Positions 44,248-59,680 of a stretch of DNA of 64,000 bases are shown here, in pieces. The notes beneath the pieces were generated by a model that was not told where the DNA came from, did not search any database, and saw nothing but the letters and a program-made list of their open reading frames with translations. The first letter of the stretch is position 1; each line of letters opens with the position of its first letter. This stretch comes from Caviibacterium pharyngocola. GTDB lineage: Bacteria > Pseudomonadota > Gammaproteobacteria > Enterobacterales > Pasteurellaceae. The translations under genes were made by a program, and so were the position numbers. The stretch is taken from contig NZ_PHGZ01000020.1 in assembly GCF_002795405.1 (NCBI RefSeq), positions 91,626 through 155,625 of the forward strand, in the 5' to 3' direction.

Positions 44248-44637
44248 ATGTCGTTAGTGTTTGATAACACAAAAAAATTATATAAAAAGGTTTTTGTCAC
44301 AGAAATATTTTTTATCATAATTTTGAGTCTTTTTGTTTACTTTTTGTTTACAGAACAATTTTTGCCCTTTTTATTAGGATCATTAATTGCGTTTTTGCCC
44401 CAAATTGTTTTTATCGGTTATGCATTGATCATTAAAGGGAATGCACCGATAGAAAACAAAGCCAAAGTGCTTTATCAAAGCGAAGGCTTAAAATTAGCGT
44501 TGACTGTGGGGTTGTTTATATTGGTTTTTGCTGGTTTTAAGCCGGATTTTGCAGGCCTTTTTTCAGGTTATTTCATCGTAATTTTGCTTAATAACCTGCT
44601 ACCTGTTTTTTTCAATATAACATCAACCCGCAAGTAA
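44248..44637 (+). CDS. atpI: ATP synthase protein I
   Basis: This 129-residue protein has four hydrophobic helices (EIFFIIILSLFVYFLF, LLGSLIAFLPQIVFI and others) in the AtpI pattern, which assists c-ring assembly. ATG 44248 (MSLVFDN) is preferred over a 28-residue upstream extension. The ribosome site is weak. It begins the atp operon. Confidence 0.85.
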   Translation: MSLVFDNTKKLYKKVFVTEIFFIIILSLFVYFLFTEQFLPFLLGSLIAFLPQIVFIGYALIIKGNAPIENKAKVLYQSEGLKLALTVGLFILVFAGFKPDFAGLFSGYFIVILLNNLLPVFFNITSTRK

Positions 44638-44702
44638 CCTGTTGACGTTTCGAGCGAACCGGTCGAAACGCTTGGTGATGAGAATTTATTAACAATTCGT
44701 AG

Positions 44703-45515
<813 letters not shown>

Positions 45516-45547
45516 TTTTAACTTTTATTTAAACAACAAGCGGCTGA

Positions 45548-45832
<285 letters not shown>

Positions 45833-45889
45833 TTCTAAGACGGACTACTCTTAATCGAGTAACTAACCAACTTTAAAGGAGGTGCCGTT

Positions 45890-46360
45890 GTGAATATCAA
45901 CGCAACATTAATCGGTCAAACAATCGCGTTTATCATATTCGTATGGTTTTGTATGAAATATGTATGGCCGCCGATTATTAAAGCCATCGAAGAACGTCAA
46001 AGCGCTATTGCGAATGCTTTAGCCTCGGCGGAAGCGGCGAAAAAAGAACAAGCCGATAACAAGGTTTTGGCCGAACAAGAAATTAATCAGGCAAAAATTC
46101 AGGCTCAGGAAATTGTGGATTTAGCCAATAAACGCCGCAATGAAATTTTAGAAGAAGTTAAAGTTGAAGCTGAAGCGCTGAAAGCAAGAATTATTGAACA
46201 AGGTCACGCGGAAATCGAATCCGAGCGTAAACGTGTTCAAGAAGAATTGCGCATTAAAGTGGCGTCGCTTGCCGTTGCCGGTGCGGAGAAAATTGTGGGT
46301 CGTACGGTTGACGAAGCGGCTAACAATGACATTATTGATAAATTAGTTGCGGAACTATAA
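45890..46360 (+). CDS. atpF: F0F1 ATP synthase subunit b
   Basis: This 156-residue stator subunit has one N-terminal membrane helix ([20 protein letters not shown]) and a long coiled coil. It starts with GTG at 45890 because AAAGGAGG lies 10 bases upstream; no ATG is available. Confidence 0.95.
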   Translation: MNINATLIGQTIAFIIFVWFCMKYVWPPIIKAIEERQSAIANALASAEAAKKEQADNKVLAEQEINQAKIQAQEIVDLANKRRNEILEEVKVEAEALKARIIEQGHAEIESERKRVQEELRIKVASLAVAGAEKIVGRTVDEAANNDIIDKLVAEL

Positions 46361-46373
46361 GAAGGTTGAGCTT

Positions 46374-46922
46374 ATGTCAGAATTAACTACGATAGCTCGC
46401 CCTTATGCTAAAGCAGCATTTGATTTTGCAGTCGAACAAGCCGCTACGGATAAAAGTGCGGTGGAAAAATGGACGGAAATGTTAAATTTCGCTGCGGAAG
46501 TCGTAAAAGACGATGCGATGAAAGAATTATTAACAAGTTCGTTATCGGCAAATAAACTTGCGGATACTGTAATTTCCATTTGTGGCGAACAACTTAATCA
46601 ATATGGGCAAAATCTTATTCGGTTAATGGCTGAAAATAAGCGTTTAACTGTACTTCCGGCAGTATTGAGCGAATTTCAATCTTATGTTGAAGAACATCAA
46701 GCGACGGCCGAAGTCGATGTGGTATCTGCTCAACCGTTAAGCGAAGCGCAACGGAAAAAAATTATTACCGCAATGGAAAAAAGACTTGCTCGTAAAGTTA
46801 AATTAAATTGCAGCACCGATAGTACGCTGATTGCCGGCGCTATTATTCGTACGGACGATTTTGTCATTGACGGCAGTAGCCGCGGACAACTTAACCGTCT
46901 TGCAAGCGAGTTGCAATTATAA
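46374..46922 (+). CDS. atpH: F0F1 ATP synthase subunit delta
   Basis: This 182-residue stator subunit opens [20 protein letters not shown] and ends with [18 protein letters not shown] 46374 is chosen over the in-frame start at 46347, which overlaps atpF. An uptake signal lies in codons about 28-31. Confidence 0.95.
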   Translation: MSELTTIARPYAKAAFDFAVEQAATDKSAVEKWTEMLNFAAEVVKDDAMKELLTSSLSANKLADTVISICGEQLNQYGQNLIRLMAENKRLTVLPAVLSEFQSYVEEHQATAEVDVVSAQPLSEAQRKKIITAMEKRLARKVKLNCSTDSTLIAGAIIRTDDFVIDGSSRGQLNRLASELQL

Positions 46923-46934
46923 GAGGAATAAAAG

Positions 46935-48476
46935 ATGCAACTAAATTCTACAGAAATTAGTGAATTGATTAAAAAACGGATTGCTCAATTCGAAGTGGTC
47001 AGCGAAGCGCGCAATACGGGAACCATCGTTTCCGTCAGCGACGGTATTATTCGTATCCACGGTTTGAGCGACGTAATGCAAGGTGAAATGATTGCATTAC
47101 CGGGAAACCGTTACGCTATGGCACTTAACTTAGAACGTGATTCGGTCGGTGCGGTAGTTATGGGACCTTACGCGGATCTTGCCGAAGGTATGGAAGTTCA
47201 ATGTACCGGCCGTATTCTTGAAGTGCCGGTCGGTCGCGGATTATTAGGTCGTGTGGTTAATACTTTAGGTCAACCGATTGACGGTAAAGGTGAAATCGAA
47301 AACGACGGTTTCTCTCCGGTCGAAGTGATTGCGCCCGGCGTTATCGATCGTAAATCCGTTGATCAACCTGTTCAAACCGGTTATAAAGCCGTTGACTCAA
47401 TGGTGCCGATTGGTCGTGGTCAACGCGAATTGATTATCGGTGACCGTCAAACCGGTAAAACCGCATTGGCGATTGACGCGATTATCAACCAACGCGATTC
47501 CGGTATTAAGTGTATCTATGTGGCAATCGGTCAAAAAGCCTCCACTATCGCGAACGTCGTACGCAAATTAGAAGAACACGGCGCATTACAAAATACTATC
47601 GTGGTCGTGGCTTCTGCTTCCGAATCTGCGGCATTGCAATATCTTGCGCCTTATTCCGGTTGTGCGATGGGCGAATATTTCCGTGATCGCGGTGAAGACG
47701 CCTTAATCGTTTATGATGATTTATCTAAACAAGCGGTTGCTTATCGTCAAATTTCATTATTATTACGTCGTCCGCCGGGTCGTGAAGCATTCCCGGGAGA
47801 CGTATTCTATTTACACTCTCGTTTACTTGAACGTGCATCTCGCGTAAACAGCGAATATGTCGAACGTTTTACGAAAGGCGAAGTAAAAGGAAAAACCGGT
47901 TCTTTAACCGCACTTCCGATTATCGAAACTCAAGCGGGGGACGTTTCCGCGTTCGTTCCGACCAACGTAATTTCTATTACCGACGGTCAGATCTTCTTGG
48001 AATCCAACTTGTTTAACTCCGGTATTCGTCCGGCGGTTAACCCTGGTATTTCGGTTTCTCGTGTAGGTGGTGCGGCGCAAACTAAAGTGGTGAAAAAATT
48101 AGCCGGTGGTATTCGTACCGCACTTGCGCAATATCGTGAATTGGCGGCGTTCGCTCAGTTTGCTTCCGACCTTGACGATGCAACGCGTAAACAACTTTCG
48201 CACGGTCAAAAAGTAACGGAATTATTGAAACAGAAACAATATTCTCCGTTAAGCGTCGGTCAACAAGCGTTAGTGTTATTTGCCGTAGAATTCGGTTATT
48301 TGGATGACGTCGAATTAGATCGTATCGGTTCTTTCGAATCTGCGCTTTTAGAATATGCGAGCCATAATAACGGTGAATTTTTAGCCGAATTAACCAAAAC
48401 CGGTAATTACAATGATGAAATCAAAGACACATTGAAAGGTATTTTGGATAGTTTCAAAGCTAACAGTACTTGGTAA
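46935..48476 (+). CDS. atpA: F0F1 ATP synthase subunit alpha
   Basis: This 513-residue catalytic-hexamer subunit has Walker A GDRQTGKT and the family stretch [33 protein letters not shown] precedes the ATG. It contains uptake signals of the Hin type and the only exact Apl-type core seen outside the first 12 kb (47729-47737). Confidence 0.97.
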   Translation: MQLNSTEISELIKKRIAQFEVVSEARNTGTIVSVSDGIIRIHGLSDVMQGEMIALPGNRYAMALNLERDSVGAVVMGPYADLAEGMEVQCTGRILEVPVGRGLLGRVVNTLGQPIDGKGEIENDGFSPVEVIAPGVIDRKSVDQPVQTGYKAVDSMVPIGRGQRELIIGDRQTGKTALAIDAIINQRDSGIKCIYVAIGQKASTIANVVRKLEEHGALQNTIVVVASASESAALQYLAPYSGCAMGEYFRDRGEDALIVYDDLSKQAVAYRQISLLLRRPPGREAFPGDVFYLHSRLLERASRVNSEYVERFTKGEVKGKTGSLTALPIIETQAGDVSAFVPTNVISITDGQIFLESNLFNSGIRPAVNPGISVSRVGGAAQTKVVKKLAGGIRTALAQYRELAAFAQFASDLDDATRKQLSHGQKVTELLKQKQYSPLSVGQQALVLFAVEFGYLDDVELDRIGSFESALLEYASHNNGEFLAELTKTGNYNDEIKDTLKGILDSFKANSTW

Positions 48477-48492
48477 TTAACGGAGAAATTAA

Positions 48493-50756
<2,264 letters not shown>

Positions 50757-50798
50757 TCACTTCAAGACTGATTAACAGCAAACTTGAAGGAGAGGAAT

Positions 50799-51227
50799 AT
50801 GGCAACATTTAAACTAACCGTAGTCAGTGCGGAAGAAAGTATTTTTAACGGCGACGTTAAAAGTATTCAAGCCACGGGTACCGAGGGTGAGTTGGGTATT
50901 TTGCCCGGACACACCCCATTATTAACCGCGATTAAACCGGGTATCGTAAAAATAACCTTGGAAAGCGGTAATGAAGAAGTCATCTACGTTTCCGGCGGAT
51001 TTTTAGAAGTTCAACCGAACGTTGTGACCGTACTCGCAGACGTTGCGATTCGAGGAAAAGAACTTGACGGTAATCGTATTTTGGAAGCGAAACGCCGTGC
51101 GGAACAAAATATTGTATCCGGTGCGAAAGATGCGAATTATGAATTATTGGCATCTAAACTTTCAAAAGAATTGGCGAAATTACGCGCGTATGAACTTACC
51201 GAGAAATTGGTAAAAAACAAACGTTAA
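50799..51227 (+). CDS. atpC: F0F1 ATP synthase subunit epsilon
   Basis: This 142-residue subunit begins [20 protein letters not shown] with the beta-sandwich and ends in a helical hairpin that inhibits the motor. GGAGAGG precedes ATG 50799; TTG at 50784 is not needed. An uptake signal follows the stop. Confidence 0.95.
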   Translation: MATFKLTVVSAEESIFNGDVKSIQATGTEGELGILPGHTPLLTAIKPGIVKITLESGNEEVIYVSGGFLEVQPNVVTVLADVAIRGKELDGNRILEAKRRAEQNIVSGAKDANYELLASKLSKELAKLRAYELTEKLVKNKR

Positions 51228-51257
51228 TTTGACCGCACTTTGATCAAACTTGATCGA

Positions 51258-51298
51258 AAAAAAGCCTATCCGAATTGATTAAGATAGGCTTTTTTATT
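51258..51298 (+). terminator. atp operon terminator
   Basis: AAAAAAGCCTATC and GATAGGCTTTTTT pair around a loop of 12 bases after atpC. Confidence 0.88.
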
Positions 51299-51418
51299 TC
51301 TGTATAATTTAGCAAAATAACGAATCTTTTTATAAGAACCGTTCAATGCAAATAGTTTATTAAGTTTGTGAGATTTCGCAAAAAGTGCGGTGTTTTTTCG
51401 CGAGATTTTCTAATTATA

Positions 51419-52312
51419 TTAAGGAATATCGTGCCCTTGAGAAGCGACATAAACCGCAATCCATTCTTCTTCGCTAAAAGAAATAGTTAGCGCATCGACC
51501 GCACTTTTTACCCGTTCGATTTGACCGGAACCCACAATCGGCATTATTTTTGCCGGATGAGAAAGCAGCCAAGCATAAGCTAAGGTATCTAAACGTGTTT
51601 CGCCTTTTTTCTCGCCGATTTTTCGTAAAATTTCGGCAACGCGATGCCCGTTTTCAGCAAACAGTTTCCCACCTGCCAGCGGTGACCACGCCATCGGTTT
51701 AATACGTTTTTCTAATAAAAAATCCAAAGTGCCGTTGTCAAAAGGCGTTAAATGTAACGGTGAAATTTCGATTTGATTTGTGATTAAAGGTTGATTTACA
51801 TAGGATTGCAACATTGAAAATTTTGCCGCCGTGTAATTGGATACACCGAAGTGACGCACTTTTCCCGCTTGATGTAAGTGTTCGAATGCTAATGCAATTT
51901 GTTCCGGATCGGCACAAGGCGACAAACGGTGAATCAATAACACGTCCAAATATTCGCATTGGAGTTTTTGTAAGGATCGTTCCGCCGACCAAATAATATG
52001 TTGATAACTGTTATCATAATAATGACTTTGAATGTCGGGCAATTCGGAATTCGGATATAAAATACCGCACTTTGTGATTAAGGTCAGTTGTTCGCGCAGC
52101 GATTTATCCAATGCCAAAGCGCGACCGAATTCGGCTTCCGATTTAAATCCGTCGTAACACGCGGCGTGATCTAAGGTATCGATACCGTATTCCAATCCTT
52201 GTTTGACGAAAGTGAGTAATTCTTGCGGCGTTTTTTGCCAATTTTTTAAGCGCCAAAATCCTTGAATGATTCGGCTGAAACGAAGTGTCGGTGTTAATTG
52301 AACGTGTTGCAT
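51419..52312 (-). CDS. aldo/keto reductase, YdhF-like
   Basis: This 297-residue barrel enzyme has the catalytic Asp/Tyr region GIDTLDHAACYDG, Lys of LTLITKCGI, HRLSP and the NADP-binding QIERVKSAV near the end. It is close to E. coli YdhF; the substrate is not known. It is monocistronic and convergent to the atp operon. Confidence 0.88.
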   Translation of the reverse strand: MQHVQLTPTLRFSRIIQGFWRLKNWQKTPQELLTFVKQGLEYGIDTLDHAACYDGFKSEAEFGRALALDKSLREQLTLITKCGILYPNSELPDIQSHYYDNSYQHIIWSAERSLQKLQCEYLDVLLIHRLSPCADPEQIALAFEHLHQAGKVRHFGVSNYTAAKFSMLQSYVNQPLITNQIEISPLHLTPFDNGTLDFLLEKRIKPMAWSPLAGGKLFAENGHRVAEILRKIGEKKGETRLDTLAYAWLLSHPAKIMPIVGSGQIERVKSAVDALTISFSEEEWIAVYVASQGHDIP

Positions 52313-52327
52313 AATTTGCTCCCATAA

Positions 52328-52368
52328 AAAAACCTTGCCGAGTTAATTTATTTCGGCAAGGTTTGGTT
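52328..52368. terminator. oadB terminator
   Basis: AAACCTTGCCGA and TCGGCAAGGTTT pair around TTAATTTATT, flanked by A and T runs, downstream of oadB. Confidence 0.85.
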
Positions 52369-52386
52369 TTTATTGAACGATGGTGA

Positions 52387-53691
<1,305 letters not shown>

Positions 53692-53699
53692 CGTTACCT

Positions 53700-55514
53700 C
53701 TATGCTAAAGTCATTAGCGTATCGCCGACACCCACAGCGTCACCGGCTTTTACGCTAATAGCGCGAACCGTGCCTGCTTGTGATGCACGAATTTCCGTTT
53801 CCATTTTCATTGCTTCTAAAATCAACAATACGTCTCCTTCCGCCACTTGTTGACCTTCCGTCGCAACCACTTTCCAAATATTTCCCGCCATTGGCGCCGT
53901 TACCGGTACGCCGCCTGTCGGTGCGCTTGGTGCCGGTGCGGCGGTAGGTGTCGGTGCAGGCGCTGCCGCCGGCGCAATATTGCTGATTTCGCCGCCTTCG
54001 CTGACTTTCACCACAAAGGCTTTGCCTTCTAATTCCACGGTATAAACCGCGCTACCGCCTTTATTTTGTGCAACAGGTGCGGTCGGTTTTTCCGCCGTTT
54101 TTTGTACCGCACTTTCTGCTGTCGGAGCAGGTTCGAAGGCATCCGGATTGCCGCGGTTTTCCAAGAATTTCAAACCGATTTGCGGGAACAGCGCGACGAT
54201 AAGCACATCGTCAACTTCATTTTCCGCCAATTTAATGCCTTTTTCTTGTGCAAGTTGTTTCACTTCTTGGGTGAGTTTATCCATTTCCGCCGCAATATGA
54301 TCCGCTGGACGGTCGGTGATCGGTTGTGCGCCTTCCAACACTTTTGCTTGTAATTGCGCATTCACCGGCGCCGGCGTGCGACCGTATTCGCCTTTCAAAA
54401 TACCGGCGGTTTCTTTGGCGATGGTTTTGTAGCGTTCTCCCATTAATACGTTAATTACCGCTTGCGTTCCCACTATTTGCGAGGTCGGCGTGACTAGCGG
54501 AATATAGCCTAAATCTTGGCGAACGCGAGGAATTTCTTGTAACACCAAATCCAATTTATCGGACGCGTTTTGTTGTTTTAACTGGCTTTCCAAGTTGGTT
54601 AACATTCCGCCCGGCACTTGCGCCACTAAAATTCGGCTGTCCACGCCTTTTAATTGACCTTCGAATTTGTGGTATTTTTTACGCACGTCGCGGAAATATG
54701 CCGCAATGCGTTCGATTTGCGGAATATCCAAACCGGTGTCGTATTGTGTGCCTTGCAAGGTTGCCACTAAGGCTTCGGTTGCCGGATGACCATAAGTGCC
54801 GCTCATTGAGGATATTGCAGTATCAATTCCGTCGATACCGGCTTCCACTGCTTTTAACAACGCCATTTCTGCCATACCTGTAGTAGCGTGGCAATGTAAA
54901 TGAAGTTGAACGTCGTAACGTTTTTTGATTTCGCTGACTAAATTATAGGCTTCGCCCGGAGTTAAAATACCGGACATATCTTTAATCACCAACGAGTCCA
55001 CGCCGATTTCTAATAATTGTTCGGTTAAATCCAACCAAGTTTCTAAGGTATGTACCGGACTTGTGGTATAGCTCAGCGTACCTTGTGCGTGACCGCCGTT
55101 TTTGCGCACGGCTTTAAGCGCTTGTTGCATATTGCGCGGATCGTTCATCGCATCAAACACGCGGAACACACTCATTCCATTGGTTACGGCGCGCTCGACG
55201 AAGCGATCCACCACATCGTCCGCATAATGGCGATAGCCTAATAAATTTTGTCCGCGCAATAACATTTGCAACGGCGTATTCGGAATCGCTTTTTTCAATT
55301 CGCGTAAACGCACCCAAGGATCTTCGCCTAAAAAACGAATGCAGGAATCAAAGGTTGCGCCGCCCCAAGCTTCCAACGACCAATATCCGACCTTATCCAA
55401 TTCCGCCGCGATCGGCAACATATCATCAAGACGTAAACGCGTTGCGAAAAGAGATTGATGCGCGTCGCGTAAAACCACATCGGTAATTGCAATTTTTTTA
55501 GTTTGTGTAGCCAT
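53700..55514 (-). CDS. oadA: oxaloacetate decarboxylase, alpha subunit
   Basis: This 604-residue subunit carries the carboxyltransferase domain ([20 protein letters not shown], with metal His in [10 protein letters not shown]), an Ala-Pro-rich linker around residues 460-525 and a C-terminal biotinyl domain with the biotin Lys in EAMKMETEI. It decarboxylates oxaloacetate to pyruvate. Confidence 0.95.
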   Translation of the reverse strand: MATQTKKIAITDVVLRDAHQSLFATRLRLDDMLPIAAELDKVGYWSLEAWGGATFDSCIRFLGEDPWVRLRELKKAIPNTPLQMLLRGQNLLGYRHYADDVVDRFVERAVTNGMSVFRVFDAMNDPRNMQQALKAVRKNGGHAQGTLSYTTSPVHTLETWLDLTEQLLEIGVDSLVIKDMSGILTPGEAYNLVSEIKKRYDVQLHLHCHATTGMAEMALLKAVEAGIDGIDTAISSMSGTYGHPATEALVATLQGTQYDTGLDIPQIERIAAYFRDVRKKYHKFEGQLKGVDSRILVAQVPGGMLTNLESQLKQQNASDKLDLVLQEIPRVRQDLGYIPLVTPTSQIVGTQAVINVLMGERYKTIAKETAGILKGEYGRTPAPVNAQLQAKVLEGAQPITDRPADHIAAEMDKLTQEVKQLAQEKGIKLAENEVDDVLIVALFPQIGLKFLENRGNPDAFEPAPTAESAVQKTAEKPTAPVAQNKGGSAVYTVELEGKAFVVKVSEGGEISNIAPAAAPAPTPTAAPAPSAPTGGVPVTAPMAGNIWKVVATEGQQVAEGDVLLILEAMKMETEIRASQAGTVRAISVKAGDAVGVGDTLMTLA

Positions 55515-55535
55515 TGTATTTCTTCTCCGAATAAA

Positions 55536-55793
55536 TTATTTAAGTCCTTGTTGGCGACGGTGGTGGGCGATTGCGGCAATAATAACCGGGCGTAAACGCG
55601 CTAGGTCATCCGTTGCCGCCGTTTGAATCGATTGGGCGGGCGCTTGAACCGCTAAGGGTTCGGGAAAAAAGCGATTGATGAGTTTCGACATCAGTCCGAT
55701 TGCGACAATGAGCAACCATAAAAAAACCAATACGAAACCCATTCCCGCAAACATCAGGTTGATACCTTCCTGCATCAGTTCTGCATTCGTCAT
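55536..55793 (-). CDS. oadG: oxaloacetate decarboxylase, gamma subunit
   Basis: This 85-residue subunit has one membrane helix ([20 protein letters not shown]), an Ala-Pro linker and a histidine-containing tail (AHHRRQQG) which in the family binds zinc and joins the complex. ATG 55793 follows AGAGG; upstream in-frame ATGs are not used. Order oadG-oadA-oadB is standard. Confidence 0.92.
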   Translation of the reverse strand: MTNAELMQEGINLMFAGMGFVLVFLWLLIVAIGLMSKLINRFFPEPLAVQAPAQSIQTAATDDLARLRPVIIAAIAHHRRQQGLK

Positions 55794-55882
55794 TTTATAC
55801 CTCTGTAAATGAAAAATAACATCGGTCATCATAACTTTTTTTAAGTTAAAAATATTTGAACTGGATCACAGAGTTGTTTGTA

Positions 55883-55928
55883 TAAAGAAAGTGCGGTTAT
55901 TTATCGCGTGATTTTTAACCGCACTTTA
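55883..55928. terminator. uptake-signal terminator after yhgN
   Basis: AAAGTGCGGTTA and TAACCGCACTTT pair around a 20-base loop, 16 bases past the MarC-family stop. Confidence 0.8.
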
Positions 55929-55943
55929 GGAAAGAAGAAAAGA

Positions 55944-56561
55944 TTAAACGACTTGAGTAAAGAAATCGCGGATACCGACCAGCATATTGTTAATTGCTAC
56001 CGCCGCCAAAATCAGTCCCATTACCCGACTGATCACCGCCGCACCGGTATTGCCGATGATACGTTGAATTCGGTTTGCCGCTAAAAATAGCAAGTACGTA
56101 ATAAATAACACGGCGAGCATAATAAAGGTTGTTAACACCTGATCAAAAAAGCTGAAACGGTGGTTATCGGTTAATAACACAATCGCCATCATCGCGCCGG
56201 GTGAGGCGATGGACGGCACCGCAAGCGGATATACCGCCAATTCGCTTAAACTGGCGGACATTTTCATTTCCTGTTCCGGTTTTCCTTCGCCGAAAATCAT
56301 TGTCAAGGCAAAAAGTAACAAAACCAACCCACCGGCAATTTGGAACGCCGTAAGCGGAATTTGCATCGCTTCTAATAAACCCTGACCTAAAATCAAGAAA
56401 AACATCAAAATGCCGGTAGCGATGAGCGTCGCTTTTAACGCGATTTTGCGTCTATCCTCGATAGATAATCCGACGGTTTTGGTTAAATAAACCGGAACGG
56501 AACCGATAGGATCGATTACCGCCCATAACACGACAAATTGAACAATCAGTGAATCAAACAT
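55944..56561 (-). CDS. yhgN: MarC-family membrane protein, YhgN-like
   Basis: This 205-residue protein has six hydrophobic segments, the opening FVVLWAVIDPIGSVPVYLT and the repeat VPSIASPGAMMAIVLL, typical of the MarC/YhgN family, of unknown substrate. ATG 56561 follows GGGG at correct distance, preferred to TTG 56567. Confidence 0.85.
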   Translation of the reverse strand: MFDSLIVQFVVLWAVIDPIGSVPVYLTKTVGLSIEDRRKIALKATLIATGILMFFLILGQGLLEAMQIPLTAFQIAGGLVLLLFALTMIFGEGKPEQEMKMSASLSELAVYPLAVPSIASPGAMMAIVLLTDNHRFSFFDQVLTTFIMLAVLFITYLLFLAANRIQRIIGNTGAAVISRVMGLILAAVAINNMLVGIRDFFTQVV

Positions 56562-56635
56562 TGGCAACCCCGATAAAAAAGTGGAAAATAGAAAAAATTA
56601 ACAATTAATATCTTATAACAACATTAACATAAATA

Positions 56636-58549
56636 ATGATTTTTTTCACAAATTTAACACTAAAACGCGGACAATCTCTTTTATTGGAAAATGCCGCTGC
56701 CTCCGTTAATCCCGGTCAAAAAGTCGGCTTAGTCGGCAAAAATGGCTGTGGGAAATCTTCGCTGTTTGCTTTATTAAAGAAAGAAATGAGCGCCGAAGGC
56801 GGCGAAGTCTCTTTTCCGTCGAATTGGGCGGTGTCTTGGGTGAATCAAGAAACGCCCGCATTAGACATTGCGGCGCTGGATTATGTAATTGAAGGTGATC
56901 GCGAATATTGCCGTTTGCAACAACAATTAACCCAAGCGAACGATGAAAATAACGGGAATTTGATCGCGGAAATTCACGCGCGGCTTGATACGATCGATGC
57001 GTGGACAATCCAAGCTCGCGCCTCCGCCTTACTACACGGATTGGGATTTACTCAACAAGAATTGCAACAGCCGGTGAAATCTTTTTCCGGTGGCTGGCGA
57101 ATGAGGTTGAATTTGGCACAAGCCTTATTGTGTCGTTCCGATTTGTTATTGTTGGACGAACCGACCAACCACTTGGATTTGGATGCCGTGATTTGGCTGG
57201 AACGTTGGCTCGCGCAATATTCCGGCACACTGATTTTGATTTCGCACGACAGGGATTTTCTTGATCCGATCGTGAATAAAATTTTGCACATCGAAAATCA
57301 AAAACTGAACGAATATACCGGCGATTATTCTTCTTTTGAGATTCAACGTGCGGAAAAATTGGCGCAACAGACCGCACTTTATCGCCAACAGCAACAAAAA
57401 ATCTCACATTTACAAAAATATATCGACCGCTTTAAAGCCAAAGCGAGCAAAGCCAAACAAGCGCAAAGCCGAATTAAAGCCTTGGAAAGAATGGAATTGA
57501 TCGCGCCCGCCTATGCGGATAACCCGTTCACCTTTCACTTTCGCGAACCGCTTTCTTTACCGAATCCGCTGGTTTCCATCGAAAAAGCCAGCGCCGGCTA
57601 CGGTAGCGGCGAAAGTGCGGTGGAAATTTTGCAAAAAATTAAACTTAATTTGGTGCCCGGTTCGCGTATCGGTTTATTAGGTAAAAACGGCGCGGGTAAA
57701 TCCACCTTAATCAAATTATTAGCCGGCGAATTGACCGCACTTTCCGGCAACGTTCAGTTAGCCAAAGGCGTACAACTCGGTTATTTCGCGCAACATCAAT
57801 TAGACACCTTACGCGCCGAGGAAAGCGCCTTGTGGCATTTACAAAAAATCGCGCCGCAACAAACGGAGCAACAACTGCGCGATTATTTAGGCAGCTTTGC
57901 CTTTCACGGCGACAAAGTTAATCAAGCGGTGCAATCTTTTTCCGGCGGCGAAAAAGCGCGCTTGGTGTTGGCGTTAATCGTTTGGAATCGCCCGAATTTA
58001 TTGTTATTGGACGAACCGACCAACCATTTGGATTTGGATATGCGTCAAGCTTTAACCGAAGCCTTGGTGGATTATCAAGGATCCTTGGTGGTGGTTTCGC
58101 ACGACAGACATTTGCTACGCAATACCGTGGAAGAATTTTATTTGGTTCACGATAAACAAGTGGAAGCATTTAAAGGCGATTTGGACGATTATCAAAAATG
58201 GCTGGCGGAAGTTAATAATCAATCCTCCGCCGATTCGAAAGATAACGGCATTGAAAAAGAAAACACCGCCGCCAATCGAAAAGAACAAAAACGCGCGGAA
58301 GCCGAATTGCGTCAAAAAACCGCCCCGTTGCGGAAAAAAATCGCGCAATTTGAAGAAATGATGAATAAATTTTCCGCCCGCCTTAGCGAAATCGAACATC
58401 AACTCGCCGATACCGAATTATATCGCGCAGAAAATAGAGAAAAATTGACCGCACTTTTAAGCAAACAAACGGAATGTAAAAGAAGTTTAGACGACGCGGA
58501 AATGCAATGGCTGAGTTTACAGGAAGAATTGGAAAATTTACTCGCTTAA
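56636..58549 (+). CDS. yheS: ABC-F ATPase YheS
   Basis: This 637-residue protein has two ABC domains: Walker A GLVGKNGCGKSS and GLLGKNGAGKST, signatures SFSGGWRMR and SFSGGEKAR, and LLLLDEPTNHLD in each. A coiled linker and C-terminal coiled coil complete the ABC-F layout; these proteins act on the ribosome. It has no membrane segments. Four uptake signals lie inside it. Confidence 0.92.
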   Translation: MIFFTNLTLKRGQSLLLENAAASVNPGQKVGLVGKNGCGKSSLFALLKKEMSAEGGEVSFPSNWAVSWVNQETPALDIAALDYVIEGDREYCRLQQQLTQANDENNGNLIAEIHARLDTIDAWTIQARASALLHGLGFTQQELQQPVKSFSGGWRMRLNLAQALLCRSDLLLLDEPTNHLDLDAVIWLERWLAQYSGTLILISHDRDFLDPIVNKILHIENQKLNEYTGDYSSFEIQRAEKLAQQTALYRQQQQKISHLQKYIDRFKAKASKAKQAQSRIKALERMELIAPAYADNPFTFHFREPLSLPNPLVSIEKASAGYGSGESAVEILQKIKLNLVPGSRIGLLGKNGAGKSTLIKLLAGELTALSGNVQLAKGVQLGYFAQHQLDTLRAEESALWHLQKIAPQQTEQQLRDYLGSFAFHGDKVNQAVQSFSGGEKARLVLALIVWNRPNLLLLDEPTNHLDLDMRQALTEALVDYQGSLVVVSHDRHLLRNTVEEFYLVHDKQVEAFKGDLDDYQKWLAEVNNQSSADSKDNGIEKENTAANRKEQKRAEAELRQKTAPLRKKIAQFEEMMNKFSARLSEIEHQLADTELYRAENREKLTALLSKQTECKRSLDDAEMQWLSLQEELENLLA

Positions 58550-58552
58550 AAA

Positions 58553-58795
58553 TTACGGGCGTGAGTAACGCCCGTCAGACTGACTATATTCCACACAGCG
58601 TTTTGCATTGATTTTCCAAATGCCACGAAAATTATGCTCGGTTTTTTCGACGATAATTTCAGATTCTTTCGAGGTTATTTGATTTAGAATACCGGAGGTT
58701 AATTTCTTTTTGGCGGTTTCAATGGCGCGCTCGTCCGTTTCTTTATCTTTACGCGTGAATTTATATACGGAAAGTTTCAAATGATCATTCAACAT
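58553..58795 (-). CDS. small conserved-looking protein of unknown function
   Basis: This 80-residue protein (MLNDHLKLSVYKFTRKDKET, ending SQSDGRYSRP) is not recognised. It is basic and soluble with no signal or membrane segment. It lies 12 bases after the phosphatase gene on the same strand with AAGAGAA before its start, so it is likely co-transcribed. Its coding bias looks like the neighbours. Confidence 0.6.
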   Translation of the reverse strand: MLNDHLKLSVYKFTRKDKETDERAIETAKKKLTSGILNQITSKESEIIVEKTEHNFRGIWKINAKRCVEYSQSDGRYSRP

Positions 58796-58807
58796 AAATC
58801 GATTCTC

Positions 58808-59593
58808 TTACTTAAATACCCGATTTAACACCAATGCGATGCCGTCGTGATTGTGATCGGCGGTCACTTCTTTCGCCGCATTTTTTATTTCGTCCGGCGC
58901 ATTTCCCATTGCCACGCTTAAACCGGCGTATTGCAACATATCCAAATCGTTAAAATTGTCACCGAATGCAATCACTTCATCGGCGCAAAGCGATAAATGT
59001 TTTTCCATAAAACGAATGGCGGCGGATTTGGTGGCGGCGTTATTCATTATTTCCAAATATTCGCCTTTCGAACGGTGAATCGAAAGGTGCGGAAATTGCT
59101 GTTGCAGCTGTTTTTCCAACGGCGCGATATATTTGGCGTCACTCATTATTAAAATTTTATGCACATCGGTTAACTCTTGCGGCTTAATTTTCGCCGAAAG
59201 TCCGGTGATCTCGCCTTCTTGTTTTATCCAAGGATTATCGGGATTATCGGTAAACCAATCCAATCCGGAATAATAGCTGATGGAAAGATGCGGCGAGTCT
59301 TGTAGCCGCTGTTCAAGCGCGTGTAGATCTTGATTTTCTAAGGTTACGCTATAAAGTGCGGTCAAATTTTTATCCAAAATCAACGCGCCGCTATAACAAA
59401 TAATCGCTTGATCGGTTTTCAGTTGATCGGTGTAAGGTGTTATGGCATAAGGCGGGCGAGCAGAAACGGGAATAAACGGAATACCTTTTTGAATAATACG
59501 CCGAATAGCGCGCACGGTATCCTGAGTGATTTGATGCCGGCTATTTAATAACGTACCGTCAATATCGCTAAACACCGCTTTGTAGCTTGTCAT
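58808..59593 (-). CDS. Cof-type HAD phosphatase
   Basis: This 261-residue phosphatase of HAD subfamily IIB has motif I FSDIDGTLLNS (residues 9-19), SARPPYA, a Lys of STKSAAIRF type (NNAATKSAAIRF) and motif IV FGDNFNDLDML. Members dephosphorylate sugar or cofactor phosphates; the substrate is unknown. It is near sxy, as in Haemophilus. Confidence 0.9.
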   Translation of the reverse strand: MTSYKAVFSDIDGTLLNSRHQITQDTVRAIRRIIQKGIPFIPVSARPPYAITPYTDQLKTDQAIICYSGALILDKNLTALYSVTLENQDLHALEQRLQDSPHLSISYYSGLDWFTDNPDNPWIKQEGEITGLSAKIKPQELTDVHKILIMSDAKYIAPLEKQLQQQFPHLSIHRSKGEYLEIMNNAATKSAAIRFMEKHLSLCADEVIAFGDNFNDLDMLQYAGLSVAMGNAPDEIKNAAKEVTADHNHDGIALVLNRVFK

Positions 59594-59680
59594 AGTTACC
59601 TCCGAATAAAGACAATGATTGAATTTATTAAATCATATTTGAGAATTAGCGTCATCTTGATTTTAAGATATTATCCTGAG

